From contig JAKSYS010000093.1 in assembly GCA_022925895.1 (NCBI GenBank), positions 62,001 through 126,000 on the forward strand: 64,000 bases of DNA, written 5' to 3'. This document shows, in pieces, positions 22,241-32,606 of this stretch. Position 1 is the first letter of the stretch. Each line of letters begins with the position of its first letter. The notes beneath the pieces were generated by a model that was not told the DNA's origin, made no database searches, and was given only the letters and a program-made list of their open reading frames with translations. A program made the translations under genes and the position numbers. Source of the DNA: Fragilaria crotonensis (taxonomy: Eukaryota > Bacillariophyta > Fragilariophyceae > Fragilariales > Fragilariaceae).

Positions 22241-22728
22241 GAATTATCTATAAGATTGACTATCTTCTCCGCCAGAAGAAAGATTGTGCGTTGTAGTACG
22301 TACTTATACTCACCATCAACTTCAAAGAGGAAACTTGGGAGTTCCAAACTTAGATACTTTGATTCTTCTTTTTTTGATTGGACACCACACATGAGAAACA
22401 AAAATCGAACTCAAAATTGATTAGTTTGAGCACTTGGAAACTTGGAAACTTGGACGTAATTTTTTTGTTTGGACACCGCCTCATGGGTGGGTCTGGGTGG
22501 GCCGGCAAATCATAGCAAAAAATGACAGTAGATGTTTACTACCGGTAGTAGTAGAACCATCTAATCAAGTACTGCCTACTGGGTTTGGGTGGGTTTGGGG
22601 TTTGGGTAGGTCTTGATAGATCGTATGGGATCTGGGTGGGTTTGGGCTTGTATGGCAGCCATACTTCCATGAGCGTAGGTTTACGTGGGTACCCATGGGT
22701 TTGATATTTTCAGAAATTCCCGTCTCTG

Positions 22729-23335
22729 CTGTGGACTGTGGACTGTGGACTGTGGACTGTGGACTGTGGACTGTGGACTGTGGACTGTGGACTGTGGACT
22801 GTGGACTGTGGACTGTGGACTGTGGACTGTGGACTGTGGACTGTGGACTGTGGACTGTGGACTGTGGACTGTGGACTGTGGACTGTGGACTGTGGACTGT
22901 GGACTGTGGACTGTGGACTGTGGACTGTGGACTGTGGACTGTGGACTGTGGACTGTGGACTGTGGACTGTGGACTGTGGACTGTGGACTGTGGACTGTGG
23001 ACTGTGGACTGTGGACTGTGGACTGTGGACTGTGGACTGTGGACTGTGGACTGTGGACTGTGGACTGTGGACTGTGGACTGTGGACTGTGGACTGTGGAC
23101 TGTGGACTGTGGACTGTGGACTGTGGACTGTGGACTGTGGACTGTGGACTGTGGACTGTGGACTGTGGACTGTGGACTGTGGACTGTGGACTGTGGACTG
23201 TGGACTGTGGACTGTGGACTGTGGACTGTGGACTGTGGACTGTGGACTGTGGACTGTGGACTGTGGACTGTGGACTGTGGACTGTGGACTGTGGACTGTG
23301 GACTGTGGACTGTGGACTGTGGACTGTGGACTGTG
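22729..23335. repeat. (CTGTGGA)n heptamer minisatellite, about 87 units
   Basis: 607 bp of head-to-tail CTGTGGA with no visible interruption. It starts at the exact base following the hAT-like element's right terminus and ends in CTGTGATACTCGAG. The unit has no stop in any of the six frames (LWTVDCG on plus, TVHSPQS on minus), so it creates long spurious open frames of up to 269 codons. The left side of the transposon holds only about two degenerate units. Confidence 0.98.
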
Positions 23336-23599
23336 ATACTCGAGTGCCATATGCGCTTGCATATCGGTCAATTCATCTTGAATATAAAAATTGTTTGGTT
23401 TGCTTGTGTAATAACAAAATCACGGTCCGATAGTCGTTCTTCAACGGTCCGATCAAAACGTTCGATTTGTAATTTGGTGTTGTCGTTGGCATAATCTTCT
23501 CAAAAATATGTTGCACGCACTGCAGTACGAGTAGCAATTACCTTACCAGAGTCGAGGAGGAGCCAATAACAGAGGTCGCTGCCAACGCGGTGGGCCAGC

Positions 23600-24260
23600 A
23601 CGCCAAGCCAACGTGCAAGCCGTCATCTAGAACAGTCGATTTCAATTTTCTTCTGATCAAAGTAGAACCACCACACTCAATCACAGAACTCAAAGTTCAG
23701 CCATTCAGAAATGTCCGGGGTTTCTCCTGTTACTACTGATTCAATGCCAGCCAGTTCTCTGATGTGGGCCACGCGGGATCCTGTGGAGAATGTTAGATTC
23801 GTAAACAAGCCCATAGTCCCATAGTTGGAGAGGTACTTTACGCTTGAGCATACAATTTTGCCAGCACTTTTTTAATTCACCGATCTCACTTTCTGCAGCG
23901 TAATTCTGATTGGATCGCCCAACCTCGGAGCGCCTCAAACGAATCTTCAGACGATGAACTTCTGTCATGAATTCTGTTTTTGGTCAGCAGACCATTCTTT
24001 CCGGTGCACCGTCAGAGAGTTACGAATCAGGAATGCCAATGTTGTTGGCAAACCCCTCAGTGCGTGAGCAACTTATGACTTGGAATCCATGGGGTGGTGA
24101 ACACCTGCGCGCAAGAATTAGTACCCTGAAATGACTTTACCTTAGAAAATAATGTGTTGGTGAACCAGTTCCCATTAAGACATTCTTGACGGTTTAAAAA
24201 CGGCTGTACGGATACCAGCACGCTGCGTCGTGATTTGTAGGGTTTTCTTTGCCGTGTCAA
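23600..24260 (-). pseudogene. LTR-retrotransposon integrase relic
   Basis: On the minus strand, pieces in different frames line up in order with the integrase core of diatom LTR elements: NRQECLNGNWFTNTLFSKVKS and CAQVFT (24,057-24,260), then FANNIGIPDS, then TEFMTEVHRLKIRLRRSEV and AAESEIGELKKCW (23,741-23,968). After these come VPLQLWDYGLVYESNILHRIPRGP and GETPDISEWLNFEF, which run to about 23,640. Stops and frameshifts separate the pieces. No long terminal repeats or flanking Pol domains are visible, so this is an isolated fragment. It is unrelated in sequence to the copia element at 57,888-63,914. Confidence 0.75.
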
Positions 24261-25290
24261 TTCCGATATTACATTTGCGACTCAGGTTGCTTCATTGCTC
24301 ATTGCAGATTGAAAAATGATAGCACCCCACCGCAACGCAATGCCTTCTTGGTCAAGAGGGTGGTGCAATTGGCTGCACGGTTAACACCGCAGCATCCCTT
24401 GCCAATGCAAGCTGTCATTCCATTTCTTTCAATTTGTTTTCCTCCTGTGCTGGTGCAAATGGGCAAATGACGCAGCAAAACCCACATTCCCACAACTAAT
24501 GACACCCTGTTCCATTTCCAATACTTAAGCCTATGGATTGTCATCTGACAAGAAAATGCCCCAGCTTATGCACTCTTGCAGTGTTGCAGCCTGCCACCTT
24601 CTATGCAGTCGACCTTGACATTCCTCCTCACCAGCCAGTAAGAAGCAGAAGAATGGAGGTTGCTGGTGGGAGCAGCAGGAGGGCTTGACCATGATGATCA
24701 ATCCGGTCACCCCATGCTCTGCCCAGTCCTCTCCCTCCTTGTGCCCTCACAGCTCCACTCCCTGTCACTACTAACGAACACAGTGCCCAGTCCCAGCCAT
24801 AACGCGGCCTTAATATGCCATGCAACCACCTGCAGCAGGATGCCTAGTACTAAATCTGCAGCCCAGCACAGCAATGATGTCCTTCTTCTGTGTCACGGTC
24901 CATATGTCCCCCTGCTGGGATCCTGCCCTCTGATCTGTCTGCTTGTTTGTTTTGTTCCAGCAGTGCCAATGCCCTTTTGTGCACAGGGATTTTGACAGCA
25001 ATTTGAGTCCGTCTGCTGATAACAAGCTGTTGGCGCTCCAACTACTACGAGAGTAACTAGGAAATATAATAACGCAGGATGTTACCATAGGGTCCGGTAC
25101 AGAATGTACGCCCACGACAAAGCACTGCAAAATACGTCTGACAGGACTGTTCACGGCGGACAATTGTACGATATGTGCATATGGCAAGTGCCTAATAACT
25201 ACTACTCGTAGCTAGTGCCCACTACACGATGGACGAGTTTTTATCATGTCCCTTCCCAACTCAACATCTGTCCACTTGCAATATTTCTTG
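24261..25290. other. Non-coding spacer
   Basis: About 1 kb with no supported gene. Open frames of 63-125 codons on both strands show no recognisable motif and biased composition. A Cys/Leu-rich pyrimidine-rich part lies at 24,700-24,960. Confidence 0.4.
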
Positions 25291-25985
25291 ACTACATATT
25301 GGACCACAAGTCCATCAATTCTTGTTCAATTCAAGAATTTGAAACAGATCTGAAATTGAGAAAGTACCCCGAAACTTTTCGCCAACTCAGATTGTTCGCA
25401 ACGCCACTGCTCCAAAATTTGTTTGCAATGATGTCGCACCAATGTGGCATCCGGACTCTATTTCTGCACCACATTTCGGACCACAAGTCCATCAATTCTG
25501 GTCCAAATGACAAATTTGAAACAGATCCGAGATTGGGAGAGCACCCCAAACCTTTCTGCCAACTCAGATTGTTCGCAACGCCATTGCTCCAAAGTTCGTT
25601 TGCGATGATATCACACCAGTGTGGCATCCGGACTCTATTTCTGCACCACATTTCGGACCACAAGTCCATCAATTCTGGTCCAAATGACAAATTTGAAACA
25701 GATCCGAGATTGGGAGAGCACCTGAAACTTTCTGCCAACTCAGATTGTTCGCAACGCCATTTCTTCGAAATTCGTTTGCGATGATATCACACCAGTGTTG
25801 CATCCGTACTCTATTTCTGCACCACATATCGGACCTGAAGTCCATCAATTCCTGGTCCAAATGGCAAATTTGAAACAGCTCCGAGATTGAGGGCACCCCG
25901 AAAACTGCTGCCTCAGATTGTTCGCAACGCCATTGCTTCAAATTCGTTTGCGATGATATCGCACCAGTGTGGCATCCGGAATGAT
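25291..25985. repeat. Tandem repeat of about 176 bp, four copies
   Basis: The landmark TCAGATTGTTCGCAACGCCA recurs at 25,387, 25,564, 25,740 and 25,913 (spacings 177, 176 and 173 bp). Each unit also holds CGGACCACAAGTCCATCAATTC, AATTTGAAACAGATC and CACCAGTGTGGCATCCG. Central units are nearly identical and the outer ones have diverged. The 177-bp unit is 59 codons, so both strands stay open across two or three copies; that explains the long frames over it. It is non-coding by this reading. Confidence 0.92.
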
Positions 25986-26825
25986 CGTCAAACTCCAAAC
26001 ATCCATACCTGGAAACGAGTAGCCTCCATTCTTTGTGCATCATCCTCCTTCTTGTCTGGAGCAAGAAGCCACTTTTCTTGAATTCTTGTCTTGTAGGAGG
26101 CGGAGGTGGATTCGCATGCAGTTGTTGGTGGTGTCGTTGTTGTTGTTGTTGTTGTTGCTTGTACATCGTACATGTATGTCCTCCGAAGTACCCGGAGAAC
26201 TTAGAAGTACCACCGAGAGAGTGTCTTTCGAGTAACGTTCTACTTAGATCAGAAGTAACATTTCTGTACCATTTTTGAGTACCCACAGCATTACCGGATC
26301 ATCAAAAATACCATTCAACTATGTAGGAATTACGCGTGAAGGTACTGCTGTCCTCAGAGGGGTATTTTAGATTTGCGTAGAGCGTCTCGTTGCACTTAGT
26401 ATCAGTCAGTGAAAATCTACCATCGTAACGTTACTTTAGTAACGTTTATGATCTAATACTGCTATACCGGTAATTTCTGTACAAGAAGCGCAAGCGTTTT
26501 CCCGGAGTTTCCTGAAGTGCATACTAGCTGTAAACACGTGGCATTCATCATTTATCACATGTTTGATCGCCCATTTCGAGTACAGGAATGTATATAATAT
26601 AGGCTTTATATATAGAAACGCATTTTCTTTATTCATGCACGAATATTTCATAAACAGATAGCAAGCATGGATATCGACGATCACGACATCGCCTCGCCTG
26701 CACCACCCTTCGTAATGATGTGCGATAGAGACTTACACCCATGAATGCACCATTATCTTCGACTCTACCAGGTACTCTCCATTCTCCGAGTAGGTACACA
26801 AGAAGCTGGGCCCTGAATTGTCGAC
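25986..26825. other. Spacer upstream of the metacaspase
   Basis: No supported gene. It contains a (TTG)n/(CAA)n run near 26,130-26,160. AGTAC-containing patches lie at 26,180-26,290, and an AT-rich stretch at 26,400-26,660. The last few hundred bases would include the metacaspase promoter and 5' UTR. Confidence 0.45.
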
Positions 26826-28300
26826 ATGGGTTTCTTTAGACGAACCCGAGGTAGTAGTCGCAACGCCAGTGTTGGCGGTCAACAATCAGCACCCATCGTT
26901 GATAGCCAGGAGTTTCAGTGGCAAACCGAGCAACTGATTCCTGCGGAAGTACGCCTCATATCTGGTTGTCATTCGGAGCAAACGAGCGCCGACGTGTCCA
27001 ACGTCAATGCGATTGCAAAGCTTCCCAATCCAGCAGGCCGAGCGGGAGGTGCCTGTACCAGTGCCTTGTTGGAGATTCTGTATCGGAAGCATGGTAGTAG
27101 GATGAGCTTTCAGGATGTGCTACTGGAATTGAGAAAATCATTAGCTGCCAAGGGCATGGAACAAATTCCGCAGCTAACAAGTTCGCGACCTCTAGAGTTG
27201 AAAGAAACTCCCTTCTCGCTAATTGGTGACCCATCAGGCCGACGGAGAGCTCTTTTGATAGGCATCAACTACAAAGGTCAGAGTGGCGAACTCAGCGGCT
27301 GTCAGAATGATGTCTTTAACGTCAAGGCATACATTGTTAATCGACACCACTTTCCAGAGCATGACGTGACTGTTTTGATCGATGACGGGCGGCATTCGCT
27401 TCCCACCCGGCACAATATTATAGTGGCCCTTCAAAACCTAGTCCAACAGAGTAAGGCGGGCGATTCCGTGTATGTACACTATTCGGGACATGGAGGGTTG
27501 CTCTCACCAGAAACTTCAATGCCTTCAAATGCAACAGGAGCAGTTCCAATGGAAACAAGATGTACGACGAGACACTGTATCCAGTCGATCACGTGAGATC
27601 CGGTCAAATTAGAGATTTTTCCCTATTCCATCACTTTGTTAAACCCATGGCAGCCGGTGTTGTGGTCACATGTGTTATGGATTGCTGCCATTCCGGTGCT
27701 GTCTTAGATTTGCCCTATAGCTTTCAACCGACACCAGCTGGAACGATCCGTATGCGAGAAAACATGTCATCCTTGAGTAATCTCGCCTTTTTGTATATTT
27801 TGGCTGGTGGCATTCTGCCTCACGGATTTGAAAATGTCGCCGAACACATTGAAAGCAATGTCGACGGTAATTTGGATGACTACTACGGTACAGGCGTGGA
27901 AGAGATTGACGCAGACAACATGGCTTTGGGCTTTGATCAAGATCTCGATCGTGACATGGTTGGAGATCCCGTATACAATGAAGCGTACCCAGATGCCTAT
28001 GATGACGGGTATGGATACGGCACCGATGGTGGGCCTCCTGTAGTTACTGGGATTGCGTCGGATGCATTCGTTTCTGATGTACCTCTTGTGCAAGGACTCG
28101 CTGTCGCTCCTGAGGTTGTTCCCGGGCTTCCACTGGGTGACCCTGGAGGTTTTAACATGGGAAACTACGGAGATGGCGACTACAACTCTGGTGGTTACGA
28201 TTTTGGTGGTGATCGTGGTCTGGACTATGGTGACGACGGTGGTGAGCAGGACTGTGGCTGTGGCGACATCTTGAACGCCTTGTTAGATCAAGAAGAGTGA
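26826..28300 (+). CDS. Type III metacaspase, one-base frameshift in the middle
   Basis: Cysteine-type, Arg/Lys-directed peptidase fold (family C14). The p10-like block comes first: [18 protein letters not shown] (about 43-60) and [15 protein letters not shown] (about 111-125). The p20 block follows: [20 protein letters not shown] (about 140-159), [10 protein letters not shown] with the catalytic His (about 222), and [11 protein letters not shown] with the catalytic Cys. This p10-before-p20 order defines type III metacaspases of stramenopiles and related algae. The tail is long, acidic and rich in Gly, Tyr and Asp. The frame breaks at about 27,558: codons up to ACA (27,555-27,557) are followed by only two bases before ATG TAC GAC GAG ([10 protein letters not shown]), so one base is missing. 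Both halves are otherwise intact; sequencing error or a very recent mutation is likely. Role (stress or cell death, protein turnover) is inferred from the family. Confidence 0.88.
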
Positions 28301-28615
28301 ACACTCGGCGGTCTTGAAACATTAGAATTGTTAGAAGTAAACGAACTCTTAGAAAGGTATTGGCAGGAGAATGTGTGAAGCTTGAGTTTTGTAAACTTGC
28401 CCTGCCTTGGAAGTAACGCTGTAAGATTTGTACGTCACCAGACTTCGAGGAATGTGAGCGCGACGCATTCATTGCATCACATCTTCCGCAAGATGAGGAC
28501 TTGCGGAGGGTGGTCTCTCGAACATTGGCATTTGTCGATACCTGAAAGTCAAATTACCACATCTAGAGATTACGACGCGATCGTGCTTGCAACCACGTAT
28601 CAAACAGAACCTTTC
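28301..28615. other. Convergent 3' intergenic region
   Basis: 315 bp between the metacaspase stop and the phosphoesterase stop, which face each other. No gene seen; it would hold both 3' UTRs. Confidence 0.5.
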
Positions 28616-30159
28616 TCACAGAGCCGGCACTAGATCAATGACGACCGGACCAGTCGTGACTCGTCGAGCTTTCCCAGAATTGGCATTGGCAGCATTCACA
28701 ACTGCCGTCGAGGAAGAAGAAGAAAAGAATGCCAAACCGCCCCACGTCCTTCATGAATGTGACCACAGAGCCACAACGCTGGTGGCATGGGTGAGGACTC
28801 GACGGCATGTCGCAACGACAGCGATCCCACGCGTTCCATGCGATATGTTTGATCACAAATACCAAACGGTGGTTCGTGGGTCATGAGAACATCACAATGC
28901 TCCGGCAACACGGCTTGCGGATTGCGACTCCGAAGGAACGGACGTGCCTCCAAGATCGTCCCGTCTTGCAATGTAACTGTCTGCCGTTTTGTAATGTACT
29001 GAGCATTGGAGAAGGAGTATTGCAACGGATCGTGATTCCCTCGCACGACAATATGAGCAGGAATGTGGCTTTGGGCTGCCAAGAAGGCATCCAAGCTTCG
29101 CCCGGGTCCATAAAAGTCACCGCAATGGATCAGAACATCCGCGTCTGGTAGCTTGACGAAGGAACCCGATGTGCCATTTCCATACTTTCGAAAATGACTT
29201 TCGAATCCATGTGTGTCAGAAAGAACAACCATCCTCAGTGCCGTGGAAATGTTGGATCGTCTCGTAATGGTCAAAACTTGCTCCGACAAGGCCGCACCGT
29301 GAATCATTTTCAGACCAGTGACCTTGGTTTCATCCCCAACTTCTCGGTCTTGTAAAATCGATTTGATTTGAGCCAGTCCAGATACAATGGTGCTATTTGT
29401 GCATGTACCGCATTCTCCCAGTCGCTGTCGCAGAATGGCAGCATCTGTGGTGACGTTGTATCCCTTTCGTTGCTTCCCGACAACCAATTTGGTTTCTAGC
29501 TTGGTGGTCCGTTTCTGCGCCTTGGTTCTCTGTTTCCGAGAGACCCCCTTGCGAGCGTTCGGCGAAATTCCCCGTCTCTTTTGAGGCTTGAGGATATCCC
29601 TCAGTTCTTGAATTTCTGCTTGTAAATCCATGTAGGCTTGCACATTCACGGAATTTTCACCACGAAACTCAAGTCCAGTACATGGCCCCAAGGACTCAAC
29701 ATCTGAGAGAAACGTGGCGGTAGACAGGGTAGAGAACGATGGGTTGTTGGAAATGTAATGGAATTTTTCGTCAGTCAGTTGTAATTGCTCTTCACTGTTT
29801 GCAAACCACAGACCAACGCCTTGTGCTAGAGGACCACCAGAGTAGAGGAGGTTTGCTTGGCTCTCCACCAATATGAGGACAAGTTCATCCTGATTTCGTA
29901 TGAGAGGCGCACTTGCCGCCAATGATTCGACTGTCCATGGATAGTTTGATGATGCTGTTATGGAAGCAGCGTCTAATATCAAAATCAACGGAGCAGTGAA
30001 GTCGTCGCCTCTCGTGCCGTCGAGATATCCACCACCATCAGCCGAGCAAAGGGATGTTTGCCGCCCGTGTCTGGGGCTTATTTGAACGTGACGGCGATCG
30101 ACCGCGAAGGATGCGACGAGAGAGGATAGCAACAATAGCTGAAGACATGCATGAAGCAT
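28616..30159 (-). CDS. Calcineurin-like metallophosphoesterase, possibly plastid-targeted, frameshift near the C-terminus
   Basis: The core metal-binding motifs occur in order: VVLSDTHG (about 311-318), LIHCGDF (about 343-349), VRGNHD (about 372-377), MTHEPP (about 426-431) and LCGHIHEGRG (about 464-473), as in the MPPED/calcineurin-like family. I take the start at 30,159 (MLHACLQLLLLSSLVASFAV) rather than the upstream Met at 30,228, because this gives a signal peptide followed by F, resembling the diatom plastid signal. Residues 180-230 are a basic coiled-coil-like insert. The frame breaks in a GGGG run near 28,765: restoring one G leads into the frame ending NAANANSGKARRV and VVIDLVPAL, typical of the family's end, with stop at 28,616-28,618. 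As read, the product ends at 28,696 with an unrelated tail. The substrate is unknown. Confidence 0.82.
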
Positions 30160-31269
30160 CCTAAAAGCTGGTAAACAGTAGTGCAACACTGACAGCCAAG
30201 GGTCGTTTGCATGTGTGATGGTCCTCATAGCGGAATGTCGATGGTCGATGGCCGTGAATCCAAGTGATGTGTGATGTCTCTCATCAAAAAAATGAGAGAT
30301 GGGGGAATTCGGAATGTTGATGCCTCTCGCTATCGCCCATGCGGCCCATGGCAGTACTATACACTATACACTACACAACTACAGTATACACTATACATTA
30401 TACATACTACATATCATACTCTCCAATTTTTGAACTTCCAATGGGGAGCCTGGGGGCCGGTGTATTTCCGCCATTACCTCTATCAGCGCACAGGAGTATT
30501 GGCTTCTACTGACTACTGGTACGGTGTACGGTCTTTCTATACTCTAAACTCTTAAACACACAGAGGAGAAGTAATGGCGATCATGTGCATTGTAAGTTGT
30601 TGTGTACGTCGTAATAAAGCCGACAATATCAGTCTTGCAAAAACAAACAGATGACAGAAGTACAATTGCAAAACTGAACTGGTTGCAATACTGAATTTTA
30701 TTGGAGTTTGACCTCTTGAGACGGTCTCTGATGACAGCGATGGAAGTGCACATAATATCCAAATGCCACGATGCTACAATACTGCACATCAGACACCATC
30801 ATCACCACAAATGCAGCGTCCTACTAGTGCAACTTGCACAACTGACATCATTGACTTGATTTCTATGGTAGGGCGTCATTGTCGTGGTAGTGCCAACTTT
30901 GATGATTATACGTCAGCAATAGCTTTATTGATTATGTCTGTACGCCACGTACAACAGCAACAACAACAAAAAGAAAGCGTTACCGTCGGTCAGTCAGAAA
31001 GCGGTTCTCCCTGAAGATAACAAAAAATCAGGGACAGGCAGTTGACCTGCTGACAGTGAAAATTCTATTTAGTGACTAAACTACGTTGCATGCATTGAGG
31101 ATGCATAGCTATGGACGATCCCAACAAGTTTATGAAAGTATTCTGCAATTGCTTCCGCCTGCCACATCAGCAGTAGCTATCTGGAATTTGTGGCCTATAC
31201 AAAGACAAGCCCAGAGTACTTGCAGTCTTGGGTTGATTATTCCAAGGATATCACTGGCGAGAGCCTCTA
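30160..31269. other. Non-coding spacer
   Basis: About 1.1 kb with no supported gene. A TACACTATACAC-type simple repeat lies at 30,357-30,415. A CAACAGCAACAACAACAAA run lies near 30,952. The first bases hold the 5' region of the phosphoesterase. Confidence 0.5.
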
Positions 31270-32025
31270 GATATACTGATGCATAGTGTTCTTCGATACC
31301 TTGGATGAGGATGGACATGATTTGATGATCTTTGGGAGAATACAGGAGTACATGATGGAACCCATTGACATTTCTTCCACAAATTCATTGCATTCAGAAG
31401 CAACATTCTGTATGCAAGATATGTCCACAAGCCACCAATGAGGGAAACCTCTACAGACCATCAGGGATGAGGGGTGTGAAATGAACCTTGCTGGATTCCA
31501 CAGTGCTGTTGCATCAAGTGATGCGACACACAAAGTGACGGAAAAGTGCAAGAACTTCTTGAAGCAGTATCATGTGAGTCCCAAGTCAAAGCATTTGTTA
31601 AGGAAATACAACATTGCTGTTAAGCACTGGGGAGGACAAGTTTTGAGCACTAACTCTGGGCACCATCCATGGCACTGGAATGATAAGACTATGATTGTTC
31701 TTTTTGATAATTTTCTTCAAGGAATCCATGATGGTTGACTTTACCATGATACAGAATTTGAGCTTCTTGAGCTTGATGCTATGGGAAATGAAGTCTAACA
31801 AGTCAGGTATTGTGGTGCAAAGGATTCTAGTTGATAATGGTTACCTGAACTGGTCACCAATTACAATAGCCCCATTCAAGAAAACCACAGGTCACAAGGT
31901 GCTTTGCTGGTCTGAATGGATAGAGTCTGCAAAAAGGCATCAAATCTACATTTGGTATACTCAAAGGTCACTGGCGGATTCTGAAGATTGGGACTCGAAT
32001 ACATGATGGTCGCAGCACATACTGG
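31270..32025 (+). pseudogene. DDE transposase relic (Plant_tran/DDE_Tnp_4-like)
   Basis: Pieces in three frames follow one transposase in order: FFHKFIAFRSNILYARYV (about 31,370), then NLAGFHSAVASSDATHKV with the first Asp (31,481), LLRKYNIAVKHWGGQVLSTNS, WNDKTMIVLFDNFLQGIHDG, a second part with ILVDNGYLNWSP (second Asp, about 31,830), WSEWIESAK and finally STFGILKGHWRILKIGTR (about 31,935-31,990). At least three frameshifts and several stops interrupt it. No inverted ends were identified. It is inactive. Confidence 0.75.
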
Positions 32026-32075
32026 ACGGGACCACAAGCACGGAGAAACGTTTTCGCGTCTACCGGTAGAATCCC

Positions 32076-32432
32076 CTACAAAGAGGTTTTGGCCACCCCA
32101 AATACCTGTAGTAGTCTACTAAATAAGAGCGATCGACACGTAGAAATTGTTCCATTGTCCCATAGTACCAGGTACTGTATTTTTTCAATGAGTGAGATTT
32201 CAAAACCGGATTGTCCCTTCAGAACTTCATTCTCTTTTTTGAAATAGCCCGGATCTTCCTGATCTATGTTCTCGTGAACAACCGTCCCGCCAGACGAAGA
32301 ATTCTGACACCTGTACCACTCTGTTGCTGACGATGGATCGGTAAAGATCCAAACGGATCCACAATACAGTTCTCTTCTACCAGAACAACACAACGTCGTC
32401 GACGAGATTACAAGGAGTAGGATCAATACCAC
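32076..32432 (-). CDS. Possible small secreted protein, 118 aa
   Basis: Open minus-strand frame beginning MVLILLLVISSTTLCCSG, which looks like a signal peptide, followed by a Cys-containing region (RELYCGSVWIF, ATEWYRCQNSS) and no recognisable domain. It starts 175 bp from, and divergent to, the EGF-Hint gene. With no family match visible, it could be a chance frame; the hydrophobic start is the only support. Confidence 0.25.
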   Translation of the reverse strand: MVLILLLVISSTTLCCSGRRELYCGSVWIFTDPSSATEWYRCQNSSSGGTVVHENIDQEDPGYFKKENEVLKGQSGFEISLIEKIQYLVLWDNGTISTCRSLLFSRLLQVFGVAKTSL

Positions 32433-32606
32433 AGCAGAATTTTGCTACATTGTTACGTATTTGAACATGGGAACTATCATATGTATCTATGTATGCTCCA
32501 GTTCCTGGTCCAATTGTACTAAACTTGGATCTTTTCCGTGCGGGAGATCTTTCTTTGCTTCCTCAAAGGAACACAAAACGAACTACCGGTAGAAGCAGAT
32601 CTTTCG

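Larger units (their letters stand above)
19742..22480. mobile_element. PIF/Harbinger DNA transposon, 2.74 kb, inserted in the hAT-like element
   Basis: Ends are inverted copies of each other over about 75 bp: GGCGGTGTCCAA...AAAATTAC and ...CAAGTTTCCAAGTGCTC on the left from 19,742, and the complement ending GGACACCGCC at 22,480. A 3-bp duplication TCA abuts both ends (19,739-19,741 and 22,481-22,483), as expected for PIF/Harbinger. It carries the usual two convergent genes: a plus-strand accessory gene (20,251-21,264) and a minus-strand DDE transposase (22,240-21,210). The transposase has a frameshift and a stop, so this copy looks non-autonomous unless these are base-call errors. Confidence 0.88.
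19671..22728. mobile_element. hAT-like terminal-inverted-repeat element, split by a Harbinger insertion
   Basis: Perfect 16-bp inverted ends: CAGAGACGGGAATTTC at 19,671-19,686 and its complement at 22,713-22,728. An 8-bp direct repeat CTGTGGAC directly abuts both ends (19,663-19,670 and 22,729-22,736). A terminus beginning CAG with an 8-bp target duplication is the hAT pattern. Without the internal Harbinger element, only 71 bp of left arm and 245 bp of right arm remain, so this is a non-autonomous element of about 316 bp. Both arms carry G-rich GGGTTTGGG/CCCAAACCC sub-terminal motifs. Caution: the right target site also begins a heptamer array, so the 8-bp repeat may partly reflect insertion into that array. 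Confidence 0.8.

Noticed and set aside
22580-22650. GGGTTTGGG-rich sequence resembling degenerate telomere repeats
   Set aside because: It is irregular, short and lies inside the right arm of the hAT-like element, with matching CCCAAACCC words in the left arm.
22565-23494. Open frames of 213-269 codons on both strands with LWTVDCG or TVHSPQS periods
   Set aside because: All six frames are open because of the CTGTGGA unit; none is favoured by any other feature.
24660-25187. Open frames of 111 and 125 codons on opposite strands
   Set aside because: No motif, unusual composition, and neither has support from neighbouring features.
25215-25784. 189-codon plus-strand frame and a 135-codon minus-strand frame
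   Set aside because: Both run over the 176-177 bp tandem repeat; the 59-codon period keeps frames open on both strands.
27558-27560. Very short intron joining the two metacaspase halves
   Set aside because: The only GT-AG pair available would span about 17 bases, too short for splicing; a one-base loss explains the frame change better.
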